Shown: positions 46,519 through 55,515, numbered from the stretch's first letter. The stretch is DNA of 64,000 nucleotides from Flavobacterium aquariorum (GCF_003254745.1 NZ_QKXH01000004.1:62001-126000); one strand, 5' to 3'. Numbers and translations are program-made. The notes: generated from the letters alone by a model not told the origin.

Positions 46519-49500
46519 TTAGGATTTTCTTCTATCCCTTAACCAATATTTCATTCTTTTCACCAAATAGAACATTACAGGAACCATTACCAAAGTTAAT
46601 ACCGTTGCGTAAGTCAATCCAAAAATGATTGTCCATGCCAATGGTCCCCAGAAAACGACGTTGTCTCCTCCCATGAAAATGTGCGGATTTAAGTCGGTTA
46701 TTAATGAGAAGAAGTCAAAATTCAGTCCAATGGCTAGTGGAATCAATCCCAATACAGCGGTCAGAGCGGTTAGCAATACCGGACGCAACCTTGATTTACC
46801 GGATTCGATGATTACTTCCTTAATTTCTTCTATGGTCAGGTCGTCGTGGCTTTCGAGATGGTTGTCGGCTACTTTTTTGTCCAATAATAAAACAAAGAAA
46901 TCCATTAATACGATTCCGTTCTTCACCACAATACCCGCCAGTGAAATGATTCCCATCATAGTCATCAGGATAACGAAATCCATATTGGCAATCACATAAC
47001 CGTAAAACACTCCGCTGAAACTGAGTAGTACCGTAAATAGGATAACCATTGTTTTGGAAACCGAATTAAACTGCAACACGATGATAATGGTGATTCCGGA
47101 CAAAGCCAAAAACAGTGCATAGAAGAGGAAACTTTGGTTTTTGCCTTGTTCTTCTTGTACTCCCGAGAAGGAATAGGTAACCGTTTTTGGTAATTGATAG
47201 CCTTTTAAATCGGCTGCAATTTGTTTGGTAATTTCATCGGCATTGTAACCAGTCAAAACATTGGAATAAACCGTCATAATACGTTTTTGGTTTTTCCTTT
47301 TGATTTGGTTATAAGTGGTCGTTTTCTCTGTTTCGGAAACGGCAGAAATAGGCACTTGCATCATTTGCCCATTGTTCTGGTTACGGAATGTCAAGGACTG
47401 ATTGAACAATATGTTTTCGTTTTTGCGTTGGTCATCCTGCATACGCATGGTGATGTTGTAATCGTCATCACCTTCTTTGTAGGTCGAGATTTCCTGCCCA
47501 TATACGGAACGACGTAAATTGAATCCCAATTGTCCAGTTGAAACACCCAAGCTTCCTGCACTTACACGATCCACTTTTACCTCAAGTTCCGGACTTTCTT
47601 TGTTGACATCAATGCTCAAACGTTCTATTCCAGGAATGTTTTTGGAATTGATAAAGGCAATCATTTTGTCAGCTTCTTTCAGCATTTCGTCATAATCAAT
47701 CCCTGTCAGCTCAATACTGATTGGATAACCGGCCGGTGGCCCATTGGCATCTTTTTCGACCGTTACGGTAGCTCCGGCAATTCCTTTTACTTTACCTCTG
47801 ATTTCTTCCAGAATATCGGCGGTATTGATTCCCCTTCTGAATTTAAACTCGGAGAAATTCACCGTCACTTTTCCTTTGAAAGGAGTTTCGGAAGCCGATC
47901 CTGCATCTACGTTTGGATTACCGGCACCAACACCTACTTGAGACACGATAGATTCGGCTAAGAAGTTTTTATGAGTTTTTGGATCTATGTATTTGTTTAA
48001 AATAGAAATAACCTGTTTCTCCACAAATAGAGTGGCCTTATTGGTTTTAGTAATATCGGTTCCTTGCGGGTATTCGATGTAGGCGATTACCTGATTCGGG
48101 ATGTTATCCGGGAAGAACAATACTTTTCTAGGAAATATTCCCAAAAGGATGAAAGAGAAAAATAGCATTCCTATAATTCCGATTAGGGCATACCAAGCTC
48201 TTCTTCTGGTTAGAATCTTTGCCAAAAATGTTTTGTATTTATCTTCCATTCTAGGGAAAAAACTGTGTTGGAAATCTTGCGTCCATTGGTACAATCTTAA
48301 TTTGTACAACCACATAAATACAAAAGAGAGTATTGCCAAATGCCCAATGGCTCTTGCTAATTTAGAATCATAAATATTCCCCAGAAGAACAAAAATAACC
48401 GCTATAATCGTAAAAATGATAGAGTATATTTTTGCTGATTTTTTGGTCACATTTTTGTCTTCAATTTCCATCGACCCACCCGTCATAGCTGCATTGACAA
48501 CCATTGCAACAAATAGCGAAGCCGATAGTGTAACAGTTAATGTCATTGGGAAATACTTCATAAATTTACCCATTGTTCCAGGCCACAGTGCGAAAGGTAA
48601 AAATGCCATTAACGTAGTTGCCGTTGAAGCGATAACGGGCCAGGCGATTTCACCAATACCTATTTTTGAAGCCTGAATACGAGGCATTCCTTTTTTCATA
48701 TTGGCAAATACGTTGTCCACCACCACAATACCATCGTCCACCAACATTCCCAGTCCCATAACCAATCCGAAAAGTACCATAGTATTCAAGGTCAGCCCAA
48801 ATGCCGATAGTATACTAAACGCCATTAACATGGATAATGGAATGGCAGCTCCCACAAACAAAGAGTTTCGGAGCCCCATAGTAAACATCAACACAATCAT
48901 TACCAACACAATTCCGAAGATGATGTGGTTTGACAATTCGTCCACTTGGTGTTCAACACGTGAAGATTGGTCGTTTGTTAATTCAATTTTTAAATTGGAC
49001 GGCAAATACGATGCTTGAGCTTCCTTAATTTTTTCCTTAACCTGTTCAATAGCCGAAATCATATTTTGATTCGAACGTTTCTTTACGTTCAACATCACGA
49101 CTTCATTTCCTTTCTCACGGGCATAGGTCGTTTTCTCTTTTTCTTTAAACTTTACAACAGCAATGTCTTTCAGGTAAACAGTTCCCCCATTGTGTTTTAC
49201 AATGATGTTTTCCAGTTCTTTCGGGTCTTTGATTTCACCCACAATTCGGATATTGTTTCGGGAGCCTTGTGAAATTAGATTCCCTCCAGAAAGCGTCATA
49301 TTTTCATATTTGACAGCATTTTGAATGTCATCGAAAGAGACTTGGGCAGCCGTCATTTTGAAAATATCAACGGCAATCTCCACTTCTTTATCATCCACAC
49401 CCAGAATGTCTACTTTTTTTACTTCAGGAATTTCCTCAATATCGTCTTGAAGCAACTCTCCGTATTTTTTAAGTTGTTGGGTCGTGTAGTTTCCTTGCAG

Positions 49501-49968
49501 ATTGATGTTCAGAATTGGCACTTCTTCCGAAATGTTCAATTCAAATACACTTGGTTCCACTTTACTACCATTGTCAAGGTTTGGCCAATCGGTATCTGCT
49601 TTTACGATATCTACTTTGTCCTTAATTTTGGTTTTGGCATCCAAGATGGTAACTTTATCTTCAAACTCGACGATAATCATTCCATAATCTTGGAAAGAGC
49701 TAGACGTAATTTTATCTACTCCACTAATGTTCTTGATTTCCTTTTCAAGAGGTTTGATGATTAACTTCTCTACATCCTCGGCTGAGTTCCCCGGGAAAAC
49801 AGATGAAATGTAAACTTTGTTTTCTATGATTTCCGGAAAATCCTCGCGAGGCATCGTAACATAGGCAATGACTCCTGTAATTACAATCAATAAAGTCAAG
49901 ATGTATACCGTAACACGATTTTCGACAGCCCAACTGGATATTCCGAATTCTTTACTTTGATGTGACAT
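46519..49968 (-). CDS. RND-family efflux permease with an extra central membrane insertion
   Basis: 1149 residues, about 100 more than typical AcrB-like pumps. It has two repeated halves, each with a large periplasmic domain; TM4 carries the proton-relay pair Asp411-Asp412 (GMLVDDGIVVVDNVF). The N-terminus IPSSWAVENR-like entry, FPEIIENKVYISSVFPGNSAEDVE, is typical. Between TM6 and TM7, at about residues 515-565, two additional hydrophobic segments occur (YSIIFTIIAVIFVLLGNIYD and IGHLAILSFVFMWLY). A similar insertion occurs in the second half's loop neighbourhood of some Bacteroidota pumps, but I cannot verify this. It works with the MFP and TolC-like proteins upstream; substrate unknown. Confidence 0.93.
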   Translation of the reverse strand: MSHQSKEFGISSWAVENRVTVYILTLLIVITGVIAYVTMPREDFPEIIENKVYISSVFPGNSAEDVEKLIIKPLEKEIKNISGVDKITSSSFQDYGMIIVEFEDKVTILDAKTKIKDKVDIVKADTDWPNLDNGSKVEPSVFELNISEEVPILNINLQGNYTTQQLKKYGELLQDDIEEIPEVKKVDILGVDDKEVEIAVDIFKMTAAQVSFDDIQNAVKYENMTLSGGNLISQGSRNNIRIVGEIKDPKELENIIVKHNGGTVYLKDIAVVKFKEKEKTTYAREKGNEVVMLNVKKRSNQNMISAIEQVKEKIKEAQASYLPSNLKIELTNDQSSRVEHQVDELSNHIIFGIVLVMIVLMFTMGLRNSLFVGAAIPLSMLMAFSILSAFGLTLNTMVLFGLVMGLGMLVDDGIVVVDNVFANMKKGMPRIQASKIGIGEIAWPVIASTATTLMAFLPFALWPGTMGKFMKYFPMTLTVTLSASLFVAMVVNAAMTGGSMEIEDKNVTKKSAKIYSIIFTIIAVIFVLLGNIYDSKLARAIGHLAILSFVFMWLYKLRLYQWTQDFQHSFFPRMEDKYKTFLAKILTRRRAWYALIGIIGMLFFSFILLGIFPRKVLFFPDNIPNQVIAYIEYPQGTDITKTNKATLFVEKQVISILNKYIDPKTHKNFLAESIVSQVGVGAGNPNVDAGSASETPFKGKVTVNFSEFKFRRGINTADILEEIRGKVKGIAGATVTVEKDANGPPAGYPISIELTGIDYDEMLKEADKMIAFINSKNIPGIERLSIDVNKESPELEVKVDRVSAGSLGVSTGQLGFNLRRSVYGQEISTYKEGDDDYNITMRMQDDQRKNENILFNQSLTFRNQNNGQMMQVPISAVSETEKTTTYNQIKRKNQKRIMTVYSNVLTGYNADEITKQIAADLKGYQLPKTVTYSFSGVQEEQGKNQSFLFYALFLALSGITIIIVLQFNSVSKTMVILFTVLLSFSGVFYGYVIANMDFVILMTMMGIISLAGIVVKNGIVLMDFFVLLLDKKVADNHLESHDDLTIEEIKEVIIESGKSRLRPVLLTALTAVLGLIPLAIGLNFDFFSLITDLNPHIFMGGDNVVFWGPLAWTIIFGLTYATVLTLVMVPVMFYLVKRMKYWLRDRRKS

Positions 49969-49977
49969 ATATTTTAA

Positions 49978-50150
49978 AGTTTAGGAGGGTTATTGAGGGT
50001 TATTAGTTTATAAAAAGTTTAGGAGGTTTAGAAAAAGTTTAGGGGGTTTAGTGTTGTTTAGATGGTTTTGAGGTCTCTTTACTAACCCTTCTAAACTCAT
50101 CATCTTTCTAAACTCATTACCCTTCCTAAACTTTTTCTAACCCTTTCAAT
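49978..50150. repeat. inverted word-repeat array downstream of the four-helix-bundle gene
   Basis: The left half, read on +, repeats the word GTTTAGGAGG / GTTTAGAAAAAG (AAAGTTTAGGAGGG, AAAAGTTTAGGAGG, AAAAAGTTTAGGGGG). The right half repeats its complement (CCCTTCTAAACTC, CTTTCTAAACTC, CCTTCCTAAAC, TTTTTCTAACCC). The right end overlaps the last codons of the four-helix gene. A nearly equivalent array lies on the other side of that gene. Confidence 0.75.
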
Positions 50151-50500
50151 TGTGATTTATGAAGTGAATCTAACATAAATGTTATTTCCTCAATTTCGTT
50201 TCTTATGCTTAAGTAATTTTTTTCTGAAACATATTCTAAGTCCAATGAAATTATTAATTGGTTTATTAATTCTAGTGCCGATGAATAGGCAATTTCAGTA
50301 AATCTTGCTTTGTCTTTTGCCATATGTCTTCCTGAACCCTCAGCCACATTAGAGGCTATTGAAATACTACATCTACGCATTTGACTTATCATTCCGAAGA
50401 TTTCATCTTTAGGAAAATCTTTTGTGACTTTATTTATGATTACGGCTAGATTTCGTGATTTTTGCCAAACAATTAATTTTTCAAAAGAATATGTTTTCAT
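50126..50500 (-). CDS. four-helix-bundle protein (23S rRNA intervening-sequence / Avd-like family)
   Basis: 124 residues with the family pattern YSFEKLIVWQKSRNLAVII, then FPKDEIFGMISQMRRCSISIASNVAEGSGR and RFTEIAYSSALELINQL: four amphipathic helices that form a pentameric, basic-surfaced barrel in characterised relatives. Found in rRNA intervening sequences and, as Avd, with diversity-generating retroelements; no reverse transcriptase or template repeat is present here. The gene is inserted between the MFP and RND genes of an efflux operon. Its last codons (KGLEKV, stop) are made of the same word that fills the flanking arrays. Function of such free-standing copies is unknown. Confidence 0.88.
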   Translation of the reverse strand: MKTYSFEKLIVWQKSRNLAVIINKVTKDFPKDEIFGMISQMRRCSISIASNVAEGSGRHMAKDKARFTEIAYSSALELINQLIISLDLEYVSEKNYLSIRNEIEEITFMLDSLHKSQLKGLEKV

Positions 50501-50631
50501 TGAGAAAAGGTTATGAGGGTTAGAATAGGTTAGAAGGTTTAGAAAAAGATTAGAGAGTTTATAAGGTTTAGTGAATTTATAGGTTCCGTTTCTAAACCTT
50601 TCTAAGCCTCATCCCCCTCCCTAAACTTTTT
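50501..50631. repeat. inverted word-repeat array upstream of the four-helix-bundle gene
   Basis: It starts on + with GGTTATGAGGGTTAGAATAG, GGTTAGAAGGTTTAGAAAAAG and AAGGTTTAGTG, then turns to the complement CTAAACCTTTCTAAGCC and CCCTCCCTAAAC, ending at the MFP stop. The words are the same as in the array at 49978-50150, so the two arrays bracket the gene. Confidence 0.75.
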
Positions 50632-51774
50632 TTAAAAATTCAATTTCATCCCGTCCGAAATGGTGTTCATACCCTCGGTAACAATTATGGCATCAGAATC
50701 TAATCCGCTTAATATCTCGGTTACATTGTCTGAGGACTGTCCTGTTGTAACCATCACTTTTTTTGCAATACCCGTTTTTCCGGTAGAGTTGGCCACAGTA
50801 TATACAAAACTGTTTTTCTTGGAATCCTGTTGAATCACATTAGTTGGAACAACTATTGCATTTTTGCTCACATAATCAATCACTTTCAGTTTGGCTACCT
50901 GGTTAGGGCGTAATAAATTTTCAGGATTGGGAACGCTGACTTCTATTCCAAAACTTCTATTGTTTGGATTGATAAAATTACCTATTTGACGAACTTTTCC
51001 TTTGTAGGTTTTGCCCAATGATGATAAGTATACATCTACTTCAGTACCAACTTTTAGTTTTCCGATATAGCTTTCCGGAATCGAAGTAGAAACATACATG
51101 TTACCTAAATTCACAATTCGCATTAATCCTTGAGCACTGGCGGCTACTACTTCTCCTTTTTCCACAAAAACTTCGTCAATAGTTCCTGAAAACGGTGCTC
51201 TGATTACTGTTTTTGCGATCTGTGCTTTAATTTGAGCCACTCCTTTTTGCGCCGAAATCATTTGTGCTTGTGCCTGAAGGTATTGAATTTCAGAACCAAT
51301 TTTTTGACTCCATAGATTTTTTTGACGTTCAAAAGTAGTTTTGGCAAGCGCATATTGGTTTTCGGCGCTGGCTAATTGTTGACTCATTCCGCCATCATCG
51401 GTACGGCCCAAAACTTGTCCTTTGCTTACTTTTTGTCCTGCTTTTACATTCAATTCCACTAAGTTTCCTGGAAATTCAGGCTGAATTAATACATTTTCAT
51501 TGGTGTTAATACTTCCCTGGATCTCAAGATAGTGGTTGAATGTGGTGTCTTTCAATTTCACGGCGGAAACCAATGCCACTACTTCTTTGTTTACGTCCAA
51601 GGTAGCCAATGCTTCATCGATTTGTTCAAGCTGCAATTGTAGTTCGGCTTTTTTTGCAGTGATTGCTTTTACGTCTTTGGATGCAATAATGTCGTCGACT
51701 GATTGTTTTTTTTCAGATGAATTACAGGCAATCAATACAATTGAAAGTGTGGTTAGGATTAGTATCTTTTTCAT
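50632..51774 (-). CDS. RND efflux membrane fusion protein (periplasmic adaptor lipoprotein)
   Basis: 380 residues. Lipoprotein signal with Cys17 (IVLIACNSS). Coiled-coil hairpin segments at about 25-65 and 125-175, a lipoyl-like domain (VKAGQKVSKGQVLGRTDD ... APFSGTIDEVFVEKGEVV), a beta-barrel domain and a membrane-proximal C-terminal domain, the usual HlyD/AcrA order. It bridges the RND pump and the TolC-like channel. The start is 119 bases after tolC; the four-helix gene splits it from its RND partner. Confidence 0.94.
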   Translation of the reverse strand: MKKILILTTLSIVLIACNSSEKKQSVDDIIASKDVKAITAKKAELQLQLEQIDEALATLDVNKEVVALVSAVKLKDTTFNHYLEIQGSINTNENVLIQPEFPGNLVELNVKAGQKVSKGQVLGRTDDGGMSQQLASAENQYALAKTTFERQKNLWSQKIGSEIQYLQAQAQMISAQKGVAQIKAQIAKTVIRAPFSGTIDEVFVEKGEVVAASAQGLMRIVNLGNMYVSTSIPESYIGKLKVGTEVDVYLSSLGKTYKGKVRQIGNFINPNNRSFGIEVSVPNPENLLRPNQVAKLKVIDYVSKNAIVVPTNVIQQDSKKNSFVYTVANSTGKTGIAKKVMVTTGQSSDNVTEILSGLDSDAIIVTEGMNTISDGMKLNF

Positions 51775-51893
51775 ATATGTAGAATTTATTTGTTAGAGGT
51801 CATATAAGTTATCGCCTTTTGTTTATTGGTGTTTGTTTGCAACAAACTGTTTGTTAGTGGCGATTTCATAAGTTTATATTCAATGGGAGTTCA

Positions 51894-53231
51894 TTATTTA
51901 GTGGTGATTTTTTCTAAACTGGCTTTTTTGTTGATGATGTTAACCATGGTTTGCAGGTATTTTTGTTGAGCACTGTACAATTGACGTTGTGCATCGTTAA
52001 AATCAAAACTGGTCGAAAGCCCTTCAGTGAATTTGATTTGTTGTTTTTTCTCAATTCTTTCTGCCAGATTCAAATTGCTTTTTGCTGTTTCATAATCGGC
52101 GATGCTGTATTCGTATTCGCTTTTTGCGGTAGCATATTGCAATTTCAATTTTTGTTCTGTTTCGCTTAAAACTGTTTTTGCTTGGTCCAAAGCAATTTTT
52201 GCTTGTTGTGTTCTGGAACTTCTGGCTAAACTGCTGAAAATGGGAACATTTAAACTTACTCCAATATTCGAATAATTAAACCAGTTTTGATTTTGTGTAA
52301 AAAATTGGAATTCATCTTTAAAAGCGGTGTATCCAAAATTAAATTTTGCATCCAATGAAGGCAGGGCTTTGCTTCTTTGAAGTTTATATTCTAATGATCT
52401 TTGCTCTTCAAAATTGGTGGCTATTCTATAATCGATGTTGCTGTTTACATCAAACTCTGTATTTGAAAAAGAAATATCCATATTTTGAATGGTAAGAACA
52501 TCCAATTTGTCGGTCAATGTGATTTGGTCATTAATATCGATACCCAAATTAATTTTCAACATTTTATAGGAGATATCCAGTAAACGTTTATTGTAGTTTA
52601 AGGTACTTTCCAATGATGACAATGTGATTTGCAGTTGCTCAACGCTTTCTTCTTCGATTAAACCATTTTTGTAAATTTCTTTGGTATCGTTTAGTGTTTT
52701 TTGTAAGGAAGCAATGTTTTTTTCTAGGATTGCAATATTTTCTTTGGCCAATAAGACATTGCCGTACGAGTTAATTACCATCTCTTTGATGTCAATATCG
52801 GATCTTCTTTTTGCGTTTTCATAATAGGCCAAATAGGTTTTGGAAGCCTGAAGTGCCACTATATAAGAACCGTCAAAAATAAGCTGGCTCAATGTGGAAC
52901 GGGCGACCATATTGTATTTGGTTCCAAAAGCTACTTCGGCATAAGTTCCGGGTTCTCCACCAAAGAATTCTGCCGGAACAACCGATTTTTGCAGTACAAA
53001 GTTATCTGTAAAATCTACTCCTGCATTAAGTTGTGGCAACCCTATCGCGGTTGTTTCCCATTTTTTTTCTTTGGCCGCTTCTATATCACGGCCTGAATTG
53101 ATAGCCGAGTAATTATTTTCAAGAGCATGATCTATGGCTTGCTGTAATGAAAAGGAGTAACTCTTAGTCGAATCCTGAGCATTGACGCTCAAAGCCAAAA
53201 GGGTAAGGGTTAGAATGAATATATTCTTCAT
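51894..53231 (-). CDS. TolC-family outer membrane efflux channel
   Basis: 445 residues with signal peptide (ends SVNAQ). Two outer membrane efflux protein repeats, with long helices such as the stretch around IAILEKNIASLQKTLNDTKE and the second near YSIADYETAKSNLNLAERIE, match the alpha-barrel channel fold. Starts with a one-base overlap (TAATG) with the tetR stop, so translation is coupled. Outer membrane exit duct for the pump. Confidence 0.94.
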   Translation of the reverse strand: MKNIFILTLTLLALSVNAQDSTKSYSFSLQQAIDHALENNYSAINSGRDIEAAKEKKWETTAIGLPQLNAGVDFTDNFVLQKSVVPAEFFGGEPGTYAEVAFGTKYNMVARSTLSQLIFDGSYIVALQASKTYLAYYENAKRRSDIDIKEMVINSYGNVLLAKENIAILEKNIASLQKTLNDTKEIYKNGLIEEESVEQLQITLSSLESTLNYNKRLLDISYKMLKINLGIDINDQITLTDKLDVLTIQNMDISFSNTEFDVNSNIDYRIATNFEEQRSLEYKLQRSKALPSLDAKFNFGYTAFKDEFQFFTQNQNWFNYSNIGVSLNVPIFSSLARSSRTQQAKIALDQAKTVLSETEQKLKLQYATAKSEYEYSIADYETAKSNLNLAERIEKKQQIKFTEGLSTSFDFNDAQRQLYSAQQKYLQTMVNIINKKASLEKITTK

Positions 53232-53827
53232 TATATATTGGTTTTAAGTAATTGTTTTTCAAGTTCAGCTATTCCTTTCGCTGTTGCCATTGCTCTGGTG
53301 TGGTATTCCAATGCCTGTAATTCCAGTTTTGTGGATTCTTTTTCGGAGCTGGTATTGCCCTTGATGCTAAAAATTAGCGAATAGTAGAATTTTACATAGA
53401 CATCTACATCCAGGTCATTTCTATATAATTCCTGCTGAATCCCTTTTTCGATATTTTGTTTGAAACACATAGTGCATTCGTCCAATTCTCGATCCATTAC
53501 TTTTCGGTAAATCTCCGGATAGTGCTTTTTTAATTGATATAAAGGTGAGGTATCTGCTACCTGAAACATTTCTTTGAACATTTTCCGAATTTCGAAATTC
53601 TCCTCAATCGCATTATGGTCTTTGGCAACAATAGTATTTATAACTTCATGAACAGTTTTGTGTACCAATTCCGTGCTTTCTTCAATCAGTATTTCCTTGT
53701 TGCAAAAATATTTATAAATCGTTTTTTTGGAAATGCACATTTCACAGGCAATATCATCCATAGTGACGCTTTTAAAACCAAGTTTTAAAAATAAATCACT
53801 TGCTTTGGATACGATTTTATCTTTCAT
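53231..53827 (-). CDS. TetR/AcrR-family transcriptional regulator
   Basis: 198 residues. The N-terminal HTH reads KASDLFLKLGFKSVTMDDIA and CISKKTIYKYFCNKEILIEE, the classical TetR pattern with KKTIYKYF recognition helix. The rest is the helical ligand-binding domain. First gene of the efflux operon, so it most likely represses its own transcript and the pump until a ligand binds. Several Cys residues in the HTH and domain (CEMCISKK, CTMCFKQN) are unusual and might be a redox or metal-responsive feature; this is inference. Confidence 0.93.
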   Translation of the reverse strand: MKDKIVSKASDLFLKLGFKSVTMDDIACEMCISKKTIYKYFCNKEILIEESTELVHKTVHEVINTIVAKDHNAIEENFEIRKMFKEMFQVADTSPLYQLKKHYPEIYRKVMDRELDECTMCFKQNIEKGIQQELYRNDLDVDVYVKFYYSLIFSIKGNTSSEKESTKLELQALEYHTRAMATAKGIAELEKQLLKTNI

Positions 53828-53907
53828 TATATGTTGTAGGTTATTGTTGGTTAGTTGGTTCCGGTCAATTTATTAAAGAAATGTTTTTTTGTAATAATTT
53901 TGTAATG

Positions 53908-53937
53908 CAAATATAACAAGGAAACGTTAAAAACAAA
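53908..53937 (-). promoter_or_regulatory. promoter of the tetR-efflux operon
   Basis: On the minus strand a -33 TTTG (53937-53934) and a -7 TATATTTG (53915-53908) are 18 bases apart. GGAAAC (53920-53925) and GTTTCC (53942-53947) form an inverted pair over this promoter that could be a weak TetR operator. The leader is about 75 bases. Confidence 0.6.
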
Positions 53938-54012
53938 ATAAGTTTCCACTGCTTTGTTTTGATTTGTCTAAAAATTAAGCAATTAGCTTTTTGTTACTAC
54001 AATATATCGGTC

Positions 54013-54125
54013 TATTTGTAACTATAATTTCCTAAATTTGAAAGGCAATATAATTACCCCTTTTTTCAGACCAAGTTGCCCAACTTAGGGTGAATAGGAG
54101 CGATTTTATCAGACTTATAAACGAG
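54013..54125 (+). promoter_or_regulatory. promoter/leader block, copy A (before the RibD-like gene)
   Basis: Positions 54013-54072 match 58650-58709 over the same length of 60 bases: TTTG (54015-54018), 14 bases, TAAATTTG (54033-54040), then a variable stretch and TTTTTTCAGACC. A second, related motif CAGACTTATAAACGAG (54110-54125) corresponds to CAGACCTATAAACCAG in copy B. Between the two TCAGAC motifs copy A carries 43 extra bases. Leader of about 60-140 bases before the RibD-like gene. Confidence 0.65.
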
Positions 54126-54186
54126 CTGGTGTTCCTTGTAAGACGTTCGCAAATAAGTAACAACTAATGTCAATTAGAGATACGAT

Positions 54187-54738
54187 ATGAGAAAAATAAT
54201 TGCAGCTATCAATATGACACTTGACGGGTTTTGTGATCATATGGCAGGACTGCCCGATGAAGAAATACATGACCATTATACGGAACTATTAAAAGAAGGA
54301 GATGCAATTCTATACGGCAGAATAACCTATCAACTTATGCAATATTGGCAAACTTTGATTAAAAATCCTTCAGGGGAAAAATCAATGGACGACTTTGCTA
54401 TGGCTATTGACAAAATTCCAAAAATAGTCTTTTCACATACGCTGAAGAATACTGATTGGGACAGCGCTAAATTGTCAAATCAAACAATTGAAGAAGAAGT
54501 TTTGGAACTCAAACAACAATCGGGTGGAGCCATTTTAGTGGGCAGCCGGAGTTTAATTATACAGCTAATGAAACATAATTTGATCGATGAATATCAATTT
54601 TGTGTTTATCCTGTGATAGCGGGAGCAGGTTTGCCGTTATTTGAAAATATAAACGAAAGGGCTATTCTTAAACTCATAAAGACTAAAACTTTTGGCGGTG
54701 GTGCAGTAATCCTTTACTACGAACTTAAAAAAGAATAA
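54187..54738 (+). CDS. RibD C-terminal-domain / dihydrofolate reductase-fold protein (first)
   Basis: 183 residues. The fold is that of RibD C-terminal/DHFR-like reductases: MRKIIAAINMTLDGFCDH at the start, AILYGRITYQLMQYW, then GGAILVGSRSLIIQLMKHNLIDEYQFCVYPVIAGAGLP. Members of this group bind NADPH; substrates are mostly unknown. No riboflavin genes are near. First gene after leader block A. Confidence 0.9.
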   Translation: MRKIIAAINMTLDGFCDHMAGLPDEEIHDHYTELLKEGDAILYGRITYQLMQYWQTLIKNPSGEKSMDDFAMAIDKIPKIVFSHTLKNTDWDSAKLSNQTIEEEVLELKQQSGGAILVGSRSLIIQLMKHNLIDEYQFCVYPVIAGAGLPLFENINERAILKLIKTKTFGGGAVILYYELKKE

Positions 54739-54860
54739 AAAAACGAATCGCTACTGTTTAAATTTGGTTAGGACAGCAATAAATGTGCAGCTTTCATGAT
54801 TGTCACATTCGCATATATTGACATTGTATTTACTTTTTTAAAACTCAAATTATAGGAATC

Positions 54861-55457
54861 ATGAGAAAAATAATTGTTTTGTCCTTTATTTCATTAGATG
54901 GAGTAATGCAAGCACCCGGTGGTCCCGAGGAAGATCCATCAGAAGGTTTCAAATATGGCGGATGGAGCGCACCGTTCGACGATGAAGTTGGTGGCAGAGT
55001 AGTGCAAAAAGAACTGGAACAACCTTCGGATTATCTTTTGGGCAGGAAGACATTTGAGATTTGGGAATCCTTCTGGCCGGAACATGCCGATATTTGGCCT
55101 GGTATTAATGATGGTAAAAAATACGTTATGTCTAATACCATAAATAAATCAGGCTGGAAAAATACTGCATTTATCGAAAGTTTGGAAGATATAAAAAAGC
55201 TCAAAAATTCGGATGGTTTTGATATTCAAGTCTGGGGCAGCAGTAAACTAGTTAAGCTGTTACTTAAGAATGATTTAGTGGACGAACTTAGTCTCAAAAT
55301 TCACCCGTTGATTCTTGGTAAAGGGAAAAAATTGTTTGATGAGGGATCGATTCCTGCAACTTATACTTTAACGGAGAGTTTGGTCACACCATCCGGAGTG
55401 ATTATTGCCAAATATAAACGTGCGGGAGAAGTCGAGACCGGTACGATGGGTGCTTAA
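54861..55457 (+). CDS. RibD C-terminal-domain / dihydrofolate reductase-fold protein (second)
   Basis: 198 residues with LSFISLDGVMQAPGGPEEDP, the YLLGRKTFEIWESFW segment, IQVWGSSKLVKLLLKNDLVDELSLKIHPLILGKGK. Longer N-terminal loop than the first paralogue and low identity with it, so not a recent duplicate. A -7-like TAAATTTG (54759-54766) precedes it. The C-terminal tail AGEVETGTMGA looks non-homologous to the fold. Confidence 0.9.
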   Translation: MRKIIVLSFISLDGVMQAPGGPEEDPSEGFKYGGWSAPFDDEVGGRVVQKELEQPSDYLLGRKTFEIWESFWPEHADIWPGINDGKKYVMSNTINKSGWKNTAFIESLEDIKKLKNSDGFDIQVWGSSKLVKLLLKNDLVDELSLKIHPLILGKGKKLFDEGSIPATYTLTESLVTPSGVIIAKYKRAGEVETGTMGA

Positions 55458-55515
55458 GAAGAAATATGATTTAAAAGAGCTGTTTATAACAACCCAAAAA
55501 ATAAAAATTAATAAG

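Larger units (their letters stand above)
53828..54186. other. 359-base divergent region between tetR and the small-enzyme cluster
   Basis: It holds the tetR promoter (53908-53937, -) and leader block A (54013-54125, +). The remainder has no gene or clear structure. Confidence 0.6.

Noticed and set aside
49321..49764. 147-residue reading frame on + inside the RND gene
   Set aside because: Antisense to a clear RND coding sequence and without any domain; a shadow frame.
50126..50500. Diversity-generating retroelement (Avd gene)
   Set aside because: No reverse transcriptase, template repeat or variable target gene in the window; only the four-helix fold is shared.
54187..55457. Riboflavin synthesis genes
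   Set aside because: Both reductases lack the RibD deaminase domain and no other rib gene is near; the fold alone does not imply the pathway.
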